From the NCBI RefSeq assembly GCF_042683745.1, contig NZ_JBHUJX010000019.1:186001-250000 (forward strand): 64,000 nt of DNA, read 5' to 3'. Made by a program: the position numbers and the translations under genes. Source of the stretch: Pseudoneobacillus sp042683745. Lineage in GTDB: Bacteria > Bacillota > Bacilli > Bacillales > Cytobacillaceae. The notes below the pieces were generated by a model. The model was not told where the DNA came from. It was given only the letters and a program-made list of their open reading frames with translations, and did not search any database. Each line of letters opens with the position of its first letter. Within the stretch, counting starts at the first letter, position 1. Below, in pieces: positions 17,108-25,466 of this stretch.

Positions 17108-17965
17108 TTATCCCTCCAGCACAATTCCTAACTGGGAAAGCGGTTCTGCTAGCCCGTTAATGGATTGACTTAATTCTTTTACTTGTTCTGGTGTCAATTC
17201 TGTGTAAGTAATATAGCCTTCGCCTTTTCTATACAGATCAAGCAATCCGTATAATGAATTAAAGTGATTACCAATTTCATCTGATAGATTGCTATTCTTT
17301 TTTTCTAGTGCAGGTTTTAACAATTGATAAATTTTCTCAGCACCTTCAACATTTGCTACAAAATCGTATAAATCAGTATGGGAGTAGCGATCTTCTTCCC
17401 CTGTTACTTTAGACGTTGATACTTCATTTAAAAGGTCCACAGCCCCTGTTATAAGTAACTCTGGTGTTACTTCAACTGTTTCTACCTTTGCACGTAACAG
17501 TTTCACATCTTTAATCAGCTGCTCTGCATACGTTTCATAGCCTTTTGTTGTATTATCTACCCAAAGACCCATTTCAATTTTATGATATCCACCCCACTCT
17601 GCCTCTGGTACATCACCTTCACGAGCATCAATTTTAGGGTCTAAATCTGCAAAAACTTCTGCAATAGGTTCAGCACGTTCATAATGCATTCTTGCAGGTG
17701 CATATAGTTCTTTCGCTTTATCAACTTCCCCAGCAATTACCGCATTGGCAAAAGCCTCTGTTTTCTTCGCAAATTCATCAATTTCATTGATTGCGTAGGT
17801 ACGGTAATCTGTTGAAACTTGGCTTAAATCCACTTGTTCACTTTTTACATTTTCATTTTCTTCTTTTTTCGGTTCAGAAGAATCTTGATCTTTCGCCGTG
17901 CACCCAAACAATAGACTGCTAGATAATAATAAAATAAATGGGACTTTATATTTTTTCATAAACAT
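17108..17965 (-). CDS. efeO: EfeO, iron-binding lipoprotein (M75/imelysin-type)
   Basis: The protein is 285 aa from the ATG at 17965, which has AGGAG at a good distance; a longer frame to 18001 would cover the -10 box. A lipobox LLFGC places the lipidated Cys at residue 22. The mature part is an M75 imelysin domain with the metal-site HKIE (GGYHKIEMGLWV). It lacks the cupredoxin domain found in E. coli EfeO. It delivers iron to EfeU. First gene of efeO-efeB-efeU; the promoter is overlaid by a Fur box (18012-18030). Confidence 0.93.
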   Translation of the reverse strand: MFMKKYKVPFILLLSSSLLFGCTAKDQDSSEPKKEENENVKSEQVDLSQVSTDYRTYAINEIDEFAKKTEAFANAVIAGEVDKAKELYAPARMHYERAEPIAEVFADLDPKIDAREGDVPEAEWGGYHKIEMGLWVDNTTKGYETYAEQLIKDVKLLRAKVETVEVTPELLITGAVDLLNEVSTSKVTGEEDRYSHTDLYDFVANVEGAEKIYQLLKPALEKKNSNLSDEIGNHFNSLYGLLDLYRKGEGYITYTELTPEQVKELSQSINGLAEPLSQLGIVLEG

Positions 17966-18000
17966 GAACGCTCCTAATTTACGATTGATTTCCATTCTCA

Positions 18001-18030
18001 ATTATAATGAGTTTGAAAATCATTATCAAT
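18001..18030 (-). promoter_or_regulatory. Fur box over the SigA promoter of efeOBU
   Basis: On the minus strand TTGATA (18024-18029), 17 bases, TATAAT (18001-18006) form a promoter. The plus-strand 15-mer TGAAAATCATTATCA (18014-18028) differs at one position from the TGATAAT-N-ATTATCA Fur consensus and covers the -35 box. Iron-replete Fur would repress the operon. Confidence 0.88.
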
Positions 18031-18053
18031 AGATTATTTGTGAATATATTAAG

Positions 18054-18087
18054 AAAAGACACCTAGCAAATACTCTAGGTGCCTTTT
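18054..18087 (-). terminator. Terminator of the ABM monooxygenase gene
   Basis: CACCTAG (18060-18066) pairs with CTAGGTG (18075-18081), flanked by AAAAG and CTTTT. It stands between the ABM gene and the efe promoter. Confidence 0.8.
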
Positions 18088-18098
18088 AAAGTGACTTA

Positions 18099-18392
18099 TT
18101 AATTTTTTCCAGTTACATCATAACGCACTAAACGTGGCGGTTCGACCAGCATTCCTTCGGTAGCTATCTTGAATGCTTGGTAATGTTCTGTCTTAAAATG
18201 ATATTCAAGTGCAGCAGTATCCTTCCACTCCTCCACCATCACAAATGTATTTGGTTCAATTGTATCTTCATAAAGATGATAACTGTTGCAACCAGCCTCC
18301 GCTTTAGAACCCTTCATTACTTCCTTAGCATGCTGTAGATACTCTTCTCGTCTAGCAGGATCCACTTTAATATACGCATGTAGTACGAGCAT
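18099..18392 (-). CDS. Antibiotic biosynthesis monooxygenase (ABM)-fold protein, YgiN-like
   Basis: The protein is 97 aa from the ATG at 18392, which follows AGGAGG by 7 bases; the longer frame has no site. The small ferredoxin-like fold is indicated by MLVLHAYIKVDPARREEYLQ, then EAGCNSYHLYED and FVMVEEWKDTAALEYHFKTE. Such dimers act as quinol monooxygenases or heme-degrading enzymes, but many are unassigned. The NWWK-type residues of IsdG heme oxygenases are not evident, so I favour the YgiN-like group. It sits beside iron-uptake genes but has its own terminator. Confidence 0.85.
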   Translation of the reverse strand: MLVLHAYIKVDPARREEYLQHAKEVMKGSKAEAGCNSYHLYEDTIEPNTFVMVEEWKDTAALEYHFKTEHYQAFKIATEGMLVEPPRLVRYDVTGKN

Positions 18393-18469
18393 GTTGATTT
18401 CCTCCTTTTGCTTGTCCATATTCCATCAAACCTATCATACGTCTTTTTATGACCTTTTCCAAATAATTG

Positions 18470-19051
18470 TTATGAATAAACCCGAATCGATTTGATAGAG
18501 GTCATGATCGATGCAATGACACCTACGATCGTTACGATAATTAACGAATAGAGCATTTTTTCATCTTTTAATATTAAAACCGCCGTTAAAATGATTAGTG
18601 CATCTATACATAAAATCACAATACCTACATTGATGGATAGCCATTTCGATATTATGAGAGCAAGCAAATCTACTCCACCTGGACTCGCGTGTATTCGAAG
18701 CATCATTCCAACGCCTGTACCAATAAATAGCCCTCCAAGAACAACATTTGCTAATAAAGGTAGATGATTAAACCCGCTAATCGGGAATAGCAAATTAATT
18801 CCAATTGCCGAAATCAATGTCCCTACTAACCCTTTAAAAAAATAATTTAAATCGTATTTGATTGCAATGAAATAAATTGGTAAGTTAAGACAGACAAAGG
18901 TGATTGCCAGTTGGAAACCGAACGTATAATTAGCCAGTAAACTAATTCCCCATATTCCCCCGTTAACTAAACGAGAAGGTAATACAAAACCATTGACACC
19001 TAACCCAATGAGAAAACTCGCGACAATAATTGTTAATAAAGTTCTTAGCAA
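18470..19051 (-). CDS. YitT-family membrane protein without C-terminal DUF2179
   Basis: The 193-aa protein starts at TTG (19051) with AAGGGG eight bases upstream. It has five or six membrane segments and the YitT signatures LPSRLVNGGIWGISLL (near residue 25) and HASPGGVDLLALIIS (near 122). Full-length YitT proteins (~280 aa) carry a cytoplasmic DUF2179 domain; here the frame stops after the membrane part, like the short YczE/YitT variants. Function in Bacillus is not established. Its upstream flank is the large family A repeat at 19117-19379. Confidence 0.85.
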   Translation of the reverse strand: MLRTLLTIIVASFLIGLGVNGFVLPSRLVNGGIWGISLLANYTFGFQLAITFVCLNLPIYFIAIKYDLNYFFKGLVGTLISAIGINLLFPISGFNHLPLLANVVLGGLFIGTGVGMMLRIHASPGGVDLLALIISKWLSINVGIVILCIDALIILTAVLILKDEKMLYSLIIVTIVGVIASIMTSIKSIRVYS

Positions 19052-19116
19052 TTGAATACCCCTTTAAAAAGTATTTTACTATTATCTATATGATAGAAAA
19101 GAGGCTTAATTCACAG

Positions 19117-19379
19117 AAAAAGCGCAAGCTCCTTGATCAGCCCCGATAAAGAAGACTGGTCGATTGGCGAGGTAACGAAGCCAGAGACCTAGTCGCACTT
19201 ATGCAAACCGTTCTTTGGTTTGCCAAGCAAATGCTTCGCAGGCCGGAAAGTCGTTCTTTGACTTTTTGGCTGGCGAACATTTGACCTCGAGGTCGACAAG
19301 GGCTCGGGCGTCCTGTCGCATTGTCGACACTAGTACATCCTGAACGTCGGGGCTAGGACGCTTGCGCTGGACAATTTTC
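19117..19379 (+). repeat. Family A structured repeat, copy A1 (long form)
   Basis: The element begins AAAAAGCGCAAGC and ends GCTTGCGCT followed by GGACAATTTTC; the termini are inverted repeats containing AGCCCCGA/TCGGGGCT. Inside are two hairpins with the same loop: GCAAACC-GTTCTTT-GGTTTGC (19203-19223) and AAAGTC-GTTCTTT-GACTTT (19247-19265). The second is enclosed by CAAATG/CATTTG and TTCGC/GCGAA. It has no coding capacity. Five other copies lie at 25467, 32951, 34890, 36682 and 38168 (reversed). Confidence 0.85.
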
Positions 19380-19420
19380 TAAGTCCGAAAATGTTATACT
19401 TTCTTATTTTTTAAGAAGAA

Positions 19421-19455
19421 AAAAAGCAATTGGCCAATTAAAACCAACTGCTTTT
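19421..19455 (-). terminator. Terminator of the mta-like gene
   Basis: AAAAAGCAATTGG and CCAACTGCTTTT pair around an A/T-rich loop; on the minus strand a run of T follows. Confidence 0.75.
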
Positions 19456-19469
19456 GATTGTTTACTAAA

Positions 19470-20234
19470 TTATGCTTTCATCCCAGTGTAAATTAAAATC
19501 GCGTCTCTTAAAAAGAGAGCCGTTCCTGGCTGATTTTTATCGTAATATGCTGTAAATCTTTCATCATCCACATACATTTGTCCAAGACCTGCATGCGCTT
19601 CTTTACTATATTCACTCCAGTAGTAGCATAACCATTGCTTGTGTAAATCAGCTGCTTTTTGTGCTAATTCCCCTGCAGGGTCTCCAGTAGCAAAAGCCTG
19701 CGCCAACGTAACTTGCACCTGCTCCGCTAATTTTGTCACTTCATCATGTTCTTCTTGGCCCATGTTCATGACTTTAGCATTTGATTTATCAATCGTATCA
19801 TCACCATATTTTTCGCGAATTTCTTTCCCATATTTTTTCTCATTATCCTCAATCATTTTTTTCTTAAATCCTTCAAACTTTTCTTTATTTGACATATGAA
19901 TTCTCCCTTCCGTTAAGGCGATCGTTTTATCTACATTTCTTATTAACAAATCTAATTGCTCTCTTTTTTCAAGGAGTTTCTCACGATGTTCTTTCAGCGC
20001 TGAAGCTCCATCAAAGGAAGGGGCAGTGACGATATCCTTTATACTATCTAAGCTAACTCCTAATTCTCGATAGAAAAGGATTTGCTGTAGGCGATCCACT
20101 TCCGCTTGCCCATAGATTCGATAACCAGACGAATTAATTCTTGCCGGCTTAAGAATTCCAATCTCGTCATAGTATCGTAATGTCCTTGTGCTTACTCCCG
20201 CTATACTTCCAAGCTTTTGCACTGTATATTCCAT
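19470..20234 (-). CDS. mta: MerR-family multidrug-sensing activator, Mta/TipA type
   Basis: The 254-aa protein has a MerR winged helix (VQKLGSIAGVSTRTLRYYDEIGIL, split over residues 5-28; SSGYRIYGQAEVDRLQQILFY) followed by a coiled coil (~75-110) and a TipAS drug-binding domain (~120-250, with DLHKQWLCYYW and YDKNQPGTALFLRDAI). This is the Mta/TipAL architecture and length. Mta binds drugs and activates its own promoter and efflux genes such as bmr/blt in B. subtilis. GGAGATGATCAC precedes the ATG. Its promoter has the 19-base spacer typical of MerR-controlled promoters. Confidence 0.9.
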   Translation of the reverse strand: MEYTVQKLGSIAGVSTRTLRYYDEIGILKPARINSSGYRIYGQAEVDRLQQILFYRELGVSLDSIKDIVTAPSFDGASALKEHREKLLEKREQLDLLIRNVDKTIALTEGRIHMSNKEKFEGFKKKMIEDNEKKYGKEIREKYGDDTIDKSNAKVMNMGQEEHDEVTKLAEQVQVTLAQAFATGDPAGELAQKAADLHKQWLCYYWSEYSKEAHAGLGQMYVDDERFTAYYDKNQPGTALFLRDAILIYTGMKA

Positions 20235-20256
20235 GTGATCATCTCCTCATAAAGCA

Positions 20257-20287
20257 ACGATACACCTTTACGCAACGTCAATGTCAA
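20257..20287 (-). promoter_or_regulatory. MerR-type promoter with 19-base spacer before mta
   Basis: On the minus strand TTGACA (20282-20287) and TATCGT (20257-20262) are 19 bases apart, and the spacer holds an imperfect dyad (ACATTGACG/GCGTAAAGGT). This over-long spacer is the hallmark of MerR-activated promoters and predicts autoactivation. Confidence 0.8.
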
Positions 20288-20301
20288 CAAATATTTAAAA
20301 A

Positions 20302-22047
20302 TTATATTTTAAATCCAGCAGTAAGTTCTTTTAATTTTTTTGCCATATCCGATAACTGCTCTGTCGTACTTTCGATTCCTGTCATTGTTTTAAGCTGTTT
20401 ATCAATGCTCTCGCTAATATTTTCTGTGCCTGCCGCCATTTCATTTGAAGTTAATGCAAGATTCGAAATAGCGAATTCGATATTTTTTGTAGACAATGCC
20501 TGCTTTTTGTTAGCCGTATCGATTTGTTCAATTTCACGTACAATGTGTAATATATGTTCATTTATATTCTGGATATTAGCAGTTACCTCTGAAGATTTAT
20601 GTACCCCATTAGAAACTTTTTCTTCTACTAATTGAACTGATTTTACAGCAGAAATAGATTTTAACTGATTTTCCTTCACAAGTTCTGATATTTCAAGTGC
20701 CGCTCGGTTACTTTCATCCGCAAGCTTTCTAATTTCATCCGCTACCACACTGAAACCTTTTCCAGACTCACCTGCACGAGCAGCTTCAATGGCCGCATTT
20801 AATGCCAACAGATTGGTTTGTGCTGATATTCCCGTTATTATCTTGATGATATCTACAATTTTGTTGGATGACTGATTGAGTTCATTCATGAGATTTGAAA
20901 CGTCTTTTGAAGAATAAGCAATCTCTGTTATGAATGAAACCACTTCAGAAATTTTGTCAGCACCCTCCATTGCTGCTTCCTGAACCTTTTTAGTATTTTC
21001 CGTTGTTTGCCTTGTTGCCATTGAGGTTTCATCTGAAAAGAGTGCTGCTTCCCCTAGGATTGATGTTGTTTCCTCTGTTACAGTTGCTCCCTGTGAAGTA
21101 CCGAAGGCTATTTCCGCCACCATTTTCGATATTCCTTCAAGTGATTTAGTTGTAATAATTGTTGCTTCATTCAATTGTACACTTGAAGTTGAAATGGTTT
21201 CCGACGAACTAGCTACTTCCTTTATGATGGATTGGAGCTTGTCTACAAATAAGTCAAAACATTGACTCAGCTCCCCAATCTCATCCTTACTATCATAACC
21301 AATCCGTTTTGTCAGATCGCCATTACTTTCAGATATTTCCTTTAATTTAGTAGAGACCTTTTTCGTTGGTATAACGATGGATCTTGAAATAATAATAGAC
21401 AAAATAAAAGTACTTATCGCCCCTATTATTAAAAGAGAGATGATCACGATCATTGTTATGCGATATGCAGCTTTACTGTCTTGATATGTATTCTTTGCGT
21501 CATTAATATGTTTATCAATAATTTTATCTAAAGCAGAGATAGCCCCTTTTCTCGTTTTATCTAAATTAACCAAACCCTCAGGAGGACCACTGGGAACCAT
21601 GCTGCCGCCAACCTCTTGATCATTTGCAGGCATTCCTTGAATTTTGCCTGTCCCATTTTTCTCAATAAAAGTATCAAAGGCAGTGAAAAATTCCTTAAGA
21701 CTCACTTGAAAATTTTCATAATCCTGATTGCCCTTATATTCTAATATCTGATTATTTACTGAAGATATATGGGTATTGATATCCTCTTGTATCGTTTTTT
21801 TCAGCTCATCATCATTACCAGCATCCATTATGGAATTCGCCTGGGACCGAATATACTCAATTTCGGATTTTATTGACTCAAGTTTGACAATTGGAACAAG
21901 CATTCTATCATTTAAATTTTGGATACTCGCATTAATATTTGATAGTTGATTTATCGAGGTCACACCAATGATAACCAGAAAGAGGAAAAAGCAAATGGTC
22001 AATATACTTATTTTTTGACCAAATTTTAGATTTCGAAATATACTCAT
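20302..22047 (-). CDS. Methyl-accepting chemotaxis protein
   Basis: The protein is 581 aa from the ATG at 22047 (GGAAGGA nine bases upstream; the frame could extend six codons to a TTG). Membrane segment 1 is at ~12-34. A ~170-residue extracytoplasmic four-helix-bundle sensor (4HB_MCP type) follows, then membrane segment 2 (TMIVIISLLIIGAISTFIL), HAMP, and a long cytoplasmic signalling helix hairpin with the tip GISAQTNLLALNAAIEAARAG and nearby GFSVVADEIRKLADES. It would couple an outside ligand to CheA/CheW. The ligand is unknown. It neighbours a diguanylate cyclase, which suggests a motility/sessility theme. Confidence 0.93.
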   Translation of the reverse strand: MSIFRNLKFGQKISILTICFFLFLVIIGVTSINQLSNINASIQNLNDRMLVPIVKLESIKSEIEYIRSQANSIMDAGNDDELKKTIQEDINTHISSVNNQILEYKGNQDYENFQVSLKEFFTAFDTFIEKNGTGKIQGMPANDQEVGGSMVPSGPPEGLVNLDKTRKGAISALDKIIDKHINDAKNTYQDSKAAYRITMIVIISLLIIGAISTFILSIIISRSIVIPTKKVSTKLKEISESNGDLTKRIGYDSKDEIGELSQCFDLFVDKLQSIIKEVASSSETISTSSVQLNEATIITTKSLEGISKMVAEIAFGTSQGATVTEETTSILGEAALFSDETSMATRQTTENTKKVQEAAMEGADKISEVVSFITEIAYSSKDVSNLMNELNQSSNKIVDIIKIITGISAQTNLLALNAAIEAARAGESGKGFSVVADEIRKLADESNRAALEISELVKENQLKSISAVKSVQLVEEKVSNGVHKSSEVTANIQNINEHILHIVREIEQIDTANKKQALSTKNIEFAISNLALTSNEMAAGTENISESIDKQLKTMTGIESTTEQLSDMAKKLKELTAGFKI

Positions 22048-22199
22048 TTGTAAACATCCTTCCAATTAAATTTATATAGCATTACATTATTTCAAGGATA
22101 TGTAAAAATCTCACTCTACAGCCAATAATTATAAGTGTAAATTGTTTCTAAAAAGAGACAAAAAAATGAATAAAGTATGAATAAAGTCCTAAAAAAAAA

Positions 22200-22245
22200 T
22201 GCCAGATTATTCAAAAAGACTTTAGTCCTTATGAATAACCTGACA
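22200..22245 (-). terminator. Terminator of the diguanylate cyclase gene
   Basis: TGCCAGATTATTCA (22200-22213) and TGAATAACCTGACA (22232-22245) pair with two mismatches and have an inner GACT/AGTC hairpin. On the minus strand nine T residues follow. Confidence 0.85.
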
Positions 22246-22252
22246 TTCTATA

Positions 22253-23476
22253 TTAAATAAAAAACATCTCATCATTAAATAGATATAAAAAATTCTTCGT
22301 TTTCTCAGCTCTAATAAATCGATTTCTTCCTTGCTTTTTTGCTACGTATAAAGCATCATCAACTGCTTTTTTTAATGAATCTACTGTTTTTCCGTGATTT
22401 GGGAAAACAGCAACACCAGAACTGACTGATACGATGATTGAGTGTTCTAATATGATAAGTGGATTTTGTTTGTAATACTCCATCAAATTATCATAAAGAT
22501 TCTCCATCTCGTTTTCTAATGGAGATTTCATGATAATCATAAACTCATCTCCCGCGTAGCGGTAACCCTCAATGTTCTCCCCACAAACACTCTTGATTCC
22601 ATCTGCCAATATCTTTAAATATCTATCGCCGATATCATGACCGAAATTATCATTTACCTTTTTTAAATGATCTGAATCTATCATGATAAGGGTGATTTCT
22701 TGATTATTATCATTAATCATTTTTGATAAATCATCATGGAAAGCTCGGTGATTTTTTAACCCCGTTAATTCATCTGTTTGAGACATGACAAAGATCCTTC
22801 TGTATAGTCTGGCCGTTTCGATTGAATTGATCACCTGAGTCCCAATGATTTGCAGTAATTCTTCATGCTCTTTTCGATAGGCAAAATCCGAATAGCTTTG
22901 AGCAGAAATCACTCCTCTGACATGATCATCAATAATGACAGGTACAAACAGACATGATCTAGTGATACCATCTGATCCATATAGAGCATTATATTCTTCT
23001 GATTGAGCTAACTGTTTCTGATGGACAATTTCCCTTGATAAAATCGCCTGGGTGGTATAATTATCACCTAATTCACGTATAATTGGTGGATAGTATTCCC
23101 CTTTATCCATAACAAACGTGAAATCTATCAATGACTCAGCTTCATTATAAAAAGCAATAAAAAAAGATTCCGTGTTCATAACTTGAGAGACCATTTCATA
23201 CGCTTTTTCAAGAAGTATATCCTCGTCCAATGTTTTACTACAAATTTGAGCAAAATCATGTAAAATTTTATAATGCTTATTCAACCAGCTCATATTTTCC
23301 ATCTGATCATTTATTAATTCTAATTGAAGTAAGACGGAATCTACTATTTCTTTTTCTTCCCTATCTCCAATATGTTTTTCAAATTCTTCAAGAGTTTCTT
23401 TTGAAAGAATATTTTTTTGAACTCCAATATTTTTAAGCAAATGATTAATTAACGATAAAATCTCCTTATTTCCCAT
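22253..23476 (-). CDS. GAF-GGDEF diguanylate cyclase under c-di-GMP riboswitch control
   Basis: The protein is 407 aa from the ATG at 23476, with GGAAG upstream; an ATG five codons earlier lacks a site. An N-terminal helical region (~1-65) is followed by a GAF-type sensor (~70-225) and a GGDEF domain (~232-395: DELTGLKNHRAFHDDL, DSDHLKKVNDNFGHDIGD). The active-site loop reads AGDEF (308-312), a variant still compatible with catalysis. It makes c-di-GMP from two GTP. There is no membrane segment, so sensing is cytoplasmic. Upstream on the same strand is a c-di-GMP-I aptamer plus terminator, predicting feedback control by its own product. Confidence 0.92.
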   Translation of the reverse strand: MGNKEILSLINHLLKNIGVQKNILSKETLEEFEKHIGDREEKEIVDSVLLQLELINDQMENMSWLNKHYKILHDFAQICSKTLDEDILLEKAYEMVSQVMNTESFFIAFYNEAESLIDFTFVMDKGEYYPPIIRELGDNYTTQAILSREIVHQKQLAQSEEYNALYGSDGITRSCLFVPVIIDDHVRGVISAQSYSDFAYRKEHEELLQIIGTQVINSIETARLYRRIFVMSQTDELTGLKNHRAFHDDLSKMINDNNQEITLIMIDSDHLKKVNDNFGHDIGDRYLKILADGIKSVCGENIEGYRYAGDEFMIIMKSPLENEMENLYDNLMEYYKQNPLIILEHSIIVSVSSGVAVFPNHGKTVDSLKKAVDDALYVAKKQGRNRFIRAEKTKNFLYLFNDEMFFI

Positions 23477-23550
23477 ATTTAACACTTCCATAAAGGTATT
23501 TACACAAACTACAGACTTACTATATTAAAAAACAAATACAAATGACAAGA

Positions 23551-23592
23551 AAAAAATAAAAAAAAATAGATAAGTCGTTAACCGATTCATCT
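23551..23592 (-). terminator. Expression-platform terminator of the c-di-GMP riboswitch
   Basis: On the minus strand AGATGAATCG (23592-23583) pairs with CGACTTATCT (23577-23568) across loop GTTAA, with one mismatch and one G-U, and is followed by a 16-base T-rich tract. It lies between the aptamer and the cyclase start codon. Confidence 0.85.
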
Positions 23593-23610
23593 ATTACCAA
23601 AAAGCAGGAA

Positions 23611-23690
23611 TTTTCGGTAACTGGCTGGCATTATCATTCGACTTAGCCCCTTTAGTTTTGCGTCCTCATTTTTCAATGAGTTTGCCTTTT
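23611..23690 (-). ncRNA. Cyclic di-GMP-I (GEMM-I) riboswitch aptamer
   Basis: Read on the minus strand the region shows the conserved GEMM-I pieces in order: GGCAAACTCATT, the GAAA tetraloop, AATGAGGACGCAAAAC, the receptor-side AAAGGGGCTAAG, then CCAGCCAGTTACCG. P1b is CTCATT/AATGAG capped by GAAA, and P2 includes GGCT/AGCC. The aptamer is followed after about 20 bases by a terminator. TTACC at the aptamer 3' end can alternatively pair with GGTAA just before the terminator. The controlled gene is the diguanylate cyclase at 22253-23476. Confidence 0.88.
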
Positions 23691-23831
23691 CTAAACGTAC
23701 GCTATTTAATTATTCAGCATAATCCATAAATATCCACTACCTTAAATATATAGTGCTTACTAACCATAGTCAATGGCTAATGGTTAGGCAATCTTCGACA
23801 AAATATGGAAATAATTAGGCGCAATAATATA

Positions 23832-23865
23832 GACAAACTACATGAATTTAGTATGAAAGTTTGTC
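23832..23865. promoter_or_regulatory. Inverted repeat GACAAACT-N18-AGTTTGTC before the DoxX gene
   Basis: Perfect 8-base arms lie 39 bases before the DoxX-type start. DoxX genes such as catD are often under thiol- or quinone-sensing repressors; a specific regulator cannot be assigned. Confidence 0.4.
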
Positions 23866-23903
23866 CACTCTTGAACATATAGTTTAACAAAGGGGGAATG
23901 GAT

Positions 23904-24269
23904 TTGAATACATCTCTGTCAACTTATAAATTAATTCGATATACAGTAGCTTATGTTTTTATCATTTCGGGCTTGATGAAGCTAATTAGCGTTGAATTAG
24001 GAAACTACTTTATCAATTTAGGCCTGCCTTTTCCACTTTATCTGAAGTATGGGGTAGCTACGGTAGAAATGATTTGCGGTTTATTCCTAATAGTGAACAA
24101 ACACGTTAAACAGACGACGATTCCGTTAATAGCAATTATGATAGCAGCGATTATATTAACAAAAGTTCCAATACTACATACTGGCTTTATGGCATTTGCT
24201 TTTAATGCTAGATTAGACATTATTATGTTAGTTCTACTATTCATTCTTTACACACGTAATCATCATTAA
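23904..24269 (+). CDS. DoxX-family membrane protein
   Basis: The protein is 121 aa if started at TTG (23904), which is 7 bases after AGGGGG. The in-frame ATG at 23898 is only one base from that site, so TTG is the better start. It has four membrane segments and the DoxX pattern AYVFIISGLMKLISVE, LPFPLYLKYGVATVEMICGLF, FNARLDIIMLVLL. In B. subtilis, DoxX proteins (CatD, MhqP) belong to quinone/thiol-stress regulons. No enzyme partner is adjacent here. It is a single gene with its own terminator. Confidence 0.75.
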   Translation: MNTSLSTYKLIRYTVAYVFIISGLMKLISVELGNYFINLGLPFPLYLKYGVATVEMICGLFLIVNKHVKQTTIPLIAIMIAAIILTKVPILHTGFMAFAFNARLDIIMLVLLFILYTRNHH

Positions 24270-24278
24270 TAATGAACT

Positions 24279-24318
24279 AAAAGGTAGGCACTACTTAATT
24301 GAAGTTGCCTACCTTTTT
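24279..24318. terminator. Terminator after the DoxX gene
   Basis: AAAGGTAGGCA pairs with TGCCTACCTTT around a 15-base loop, with T-run on the plus strand and A-run on the left. It probably serves both DoxX (+) and the convergent VanW gene (-). Confidence 0.85.
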
Positions 24319-24325
24319 CACTAAT

Positions 24326-25348
24326 TTATCTATTTACGATAAGGCTTTGATTTGCTTTCGATGTTCTTACTTCTATAGTAAGTGCTCCTTTATTAATAAC
24401 TGCTTTTAATAAGAAAGGCGCCCCTGTCGTATTCTGAAATCGAAAATCAAGTCCTCCATAGGATACAGTGGCATCTCTTCCTTTTGGCACATACCCGACA
24501 TTCACTGAGTGGTGATGTTTTTCTACATAAGCTACACCGAGTTTATCTACAGCATTAAATAATGTAGAGGATGTTTGGCAAATTCCACCACCAATCCCTT
24601 CGACCAATTTCCCATTCACCGCTTCCATTGCTTTTTGATACCCATGTGCCTCATCACTAGGACCAACTGTCGTATTGAAGGAAAAAATGTCGCCAACTCC
24701 AACAATGACATTATTGATCGCATGTGCTGATAACTCGATATTTTTCGTTCTTCCCGCTACACTACTATTAAAATACGTCGTAAACGAGGCGATTGCCACT
24801 TCTCCCAAATTAGAAACCTCTTCGGGCTTATATCCACTTTCAGTAACATAAAGAGGTAATTCAACCGTTCCACCTTTTAAAGACGCATTTATCACCTTTT
24901 CCACTAACTCCGATTCCTCAAGTATGATACGTGGACTTCCTTTTATCACCTGACCATTTTCATCTAATTTGTCTGGAATCATTCTTTGGTCATAGCCGTT
25001 GATTGTTTCTGTTCCTCTTGCAATCGTTTTGACCCAACCTTCAATTTCCTTTTTATAATTTTCGTTATCCGTTCCAAATCCTAACTCTAACGGATTAATA
25101 GTTTTGATAACTTGTTTCGTGTTAGGATCTACCACTTCAACTAAAATGACCTCTTCTTCGTTTTTTTCCTCCAATGGCTTTTCCTTATCTTTATCCAACG
25201 CTTCTTTCTTCTCTAATTCAATTTGTTTCTGTAATTCAACTATTTTTTTCTCTAATTCCTTTTCCCTCGTTGTTTTTTCTGAACATCCAGCTAATCCTAT
25301 CAAACTAGCAGTCAAAATCATCGATGTTACCCATGTAATCTTCCCCAT
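24326..25348 (-). CDS. VanW-family lipoprotein
   Basis: The 340-aa protein has a lipoprotein signal ending LIGLAGC (Cys ~22), a Lys/Glu-rich coiled spacer (~25-70), a region like the YoaR-type peptidoglycan-associated domain (~75-200), and a VanW domain (~205-310: AGRTKNIELSAHAINNVIVG, GDIFSFNTTVGP, GGGICQTSSTLFNAV). VanW domains occur in glycopeptide-resistance clusters and widely in Bacillus envelope proteins, but their activity is not settled. No van genes accompany it. It should be anchored outside the membrane. Confidence 0.88.
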   Translation of the reverse strand: MGKITWVTSMILTASLIGLAGCSEKTTREKELEKKIVELQKQIELEKKEALDKDKEKPLEEKNEEEVILVEVVDPNTKQVIKTINPLELGFGTDNENYKKEIEGWVKTIARGTETINGYDQRMIPDKLDENGQVIKGSPRIILEESELVEKVINASLKGGTVELPLYVTESGYKPEEVSNLGEVAIASFTTYFNSSVAGRTKNIELSAHAINNVIVGVGDIFSFNTTVGPSDEAHGYQKAMEAVNGKLVEGIGGGICQTSSTLFNAVDKLGVAYVEKHHHSVNVGYVPKGRDATVSYGGLDFRFQNTTGAPFLLKAVINKGALTIEVRTSKANQSLIVNR

Positions 25349-25466
25349 TGATCTCCCAACTTTTCCTTTTTTTGTCCTAAGTCATAGGCTGTCAGTCACA
25401 TTCCCCATTGTATTCACACCTCTATGTCCATATTCCTTAAGACAAACTCATTTGGAAAAAAATTCA

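Noticed and set aside
23898..23903. ATG at 23898 as the DoxX start
   Set aside because: It is one base from the AGGGGG site; TTG at 23904 has proper spacing.
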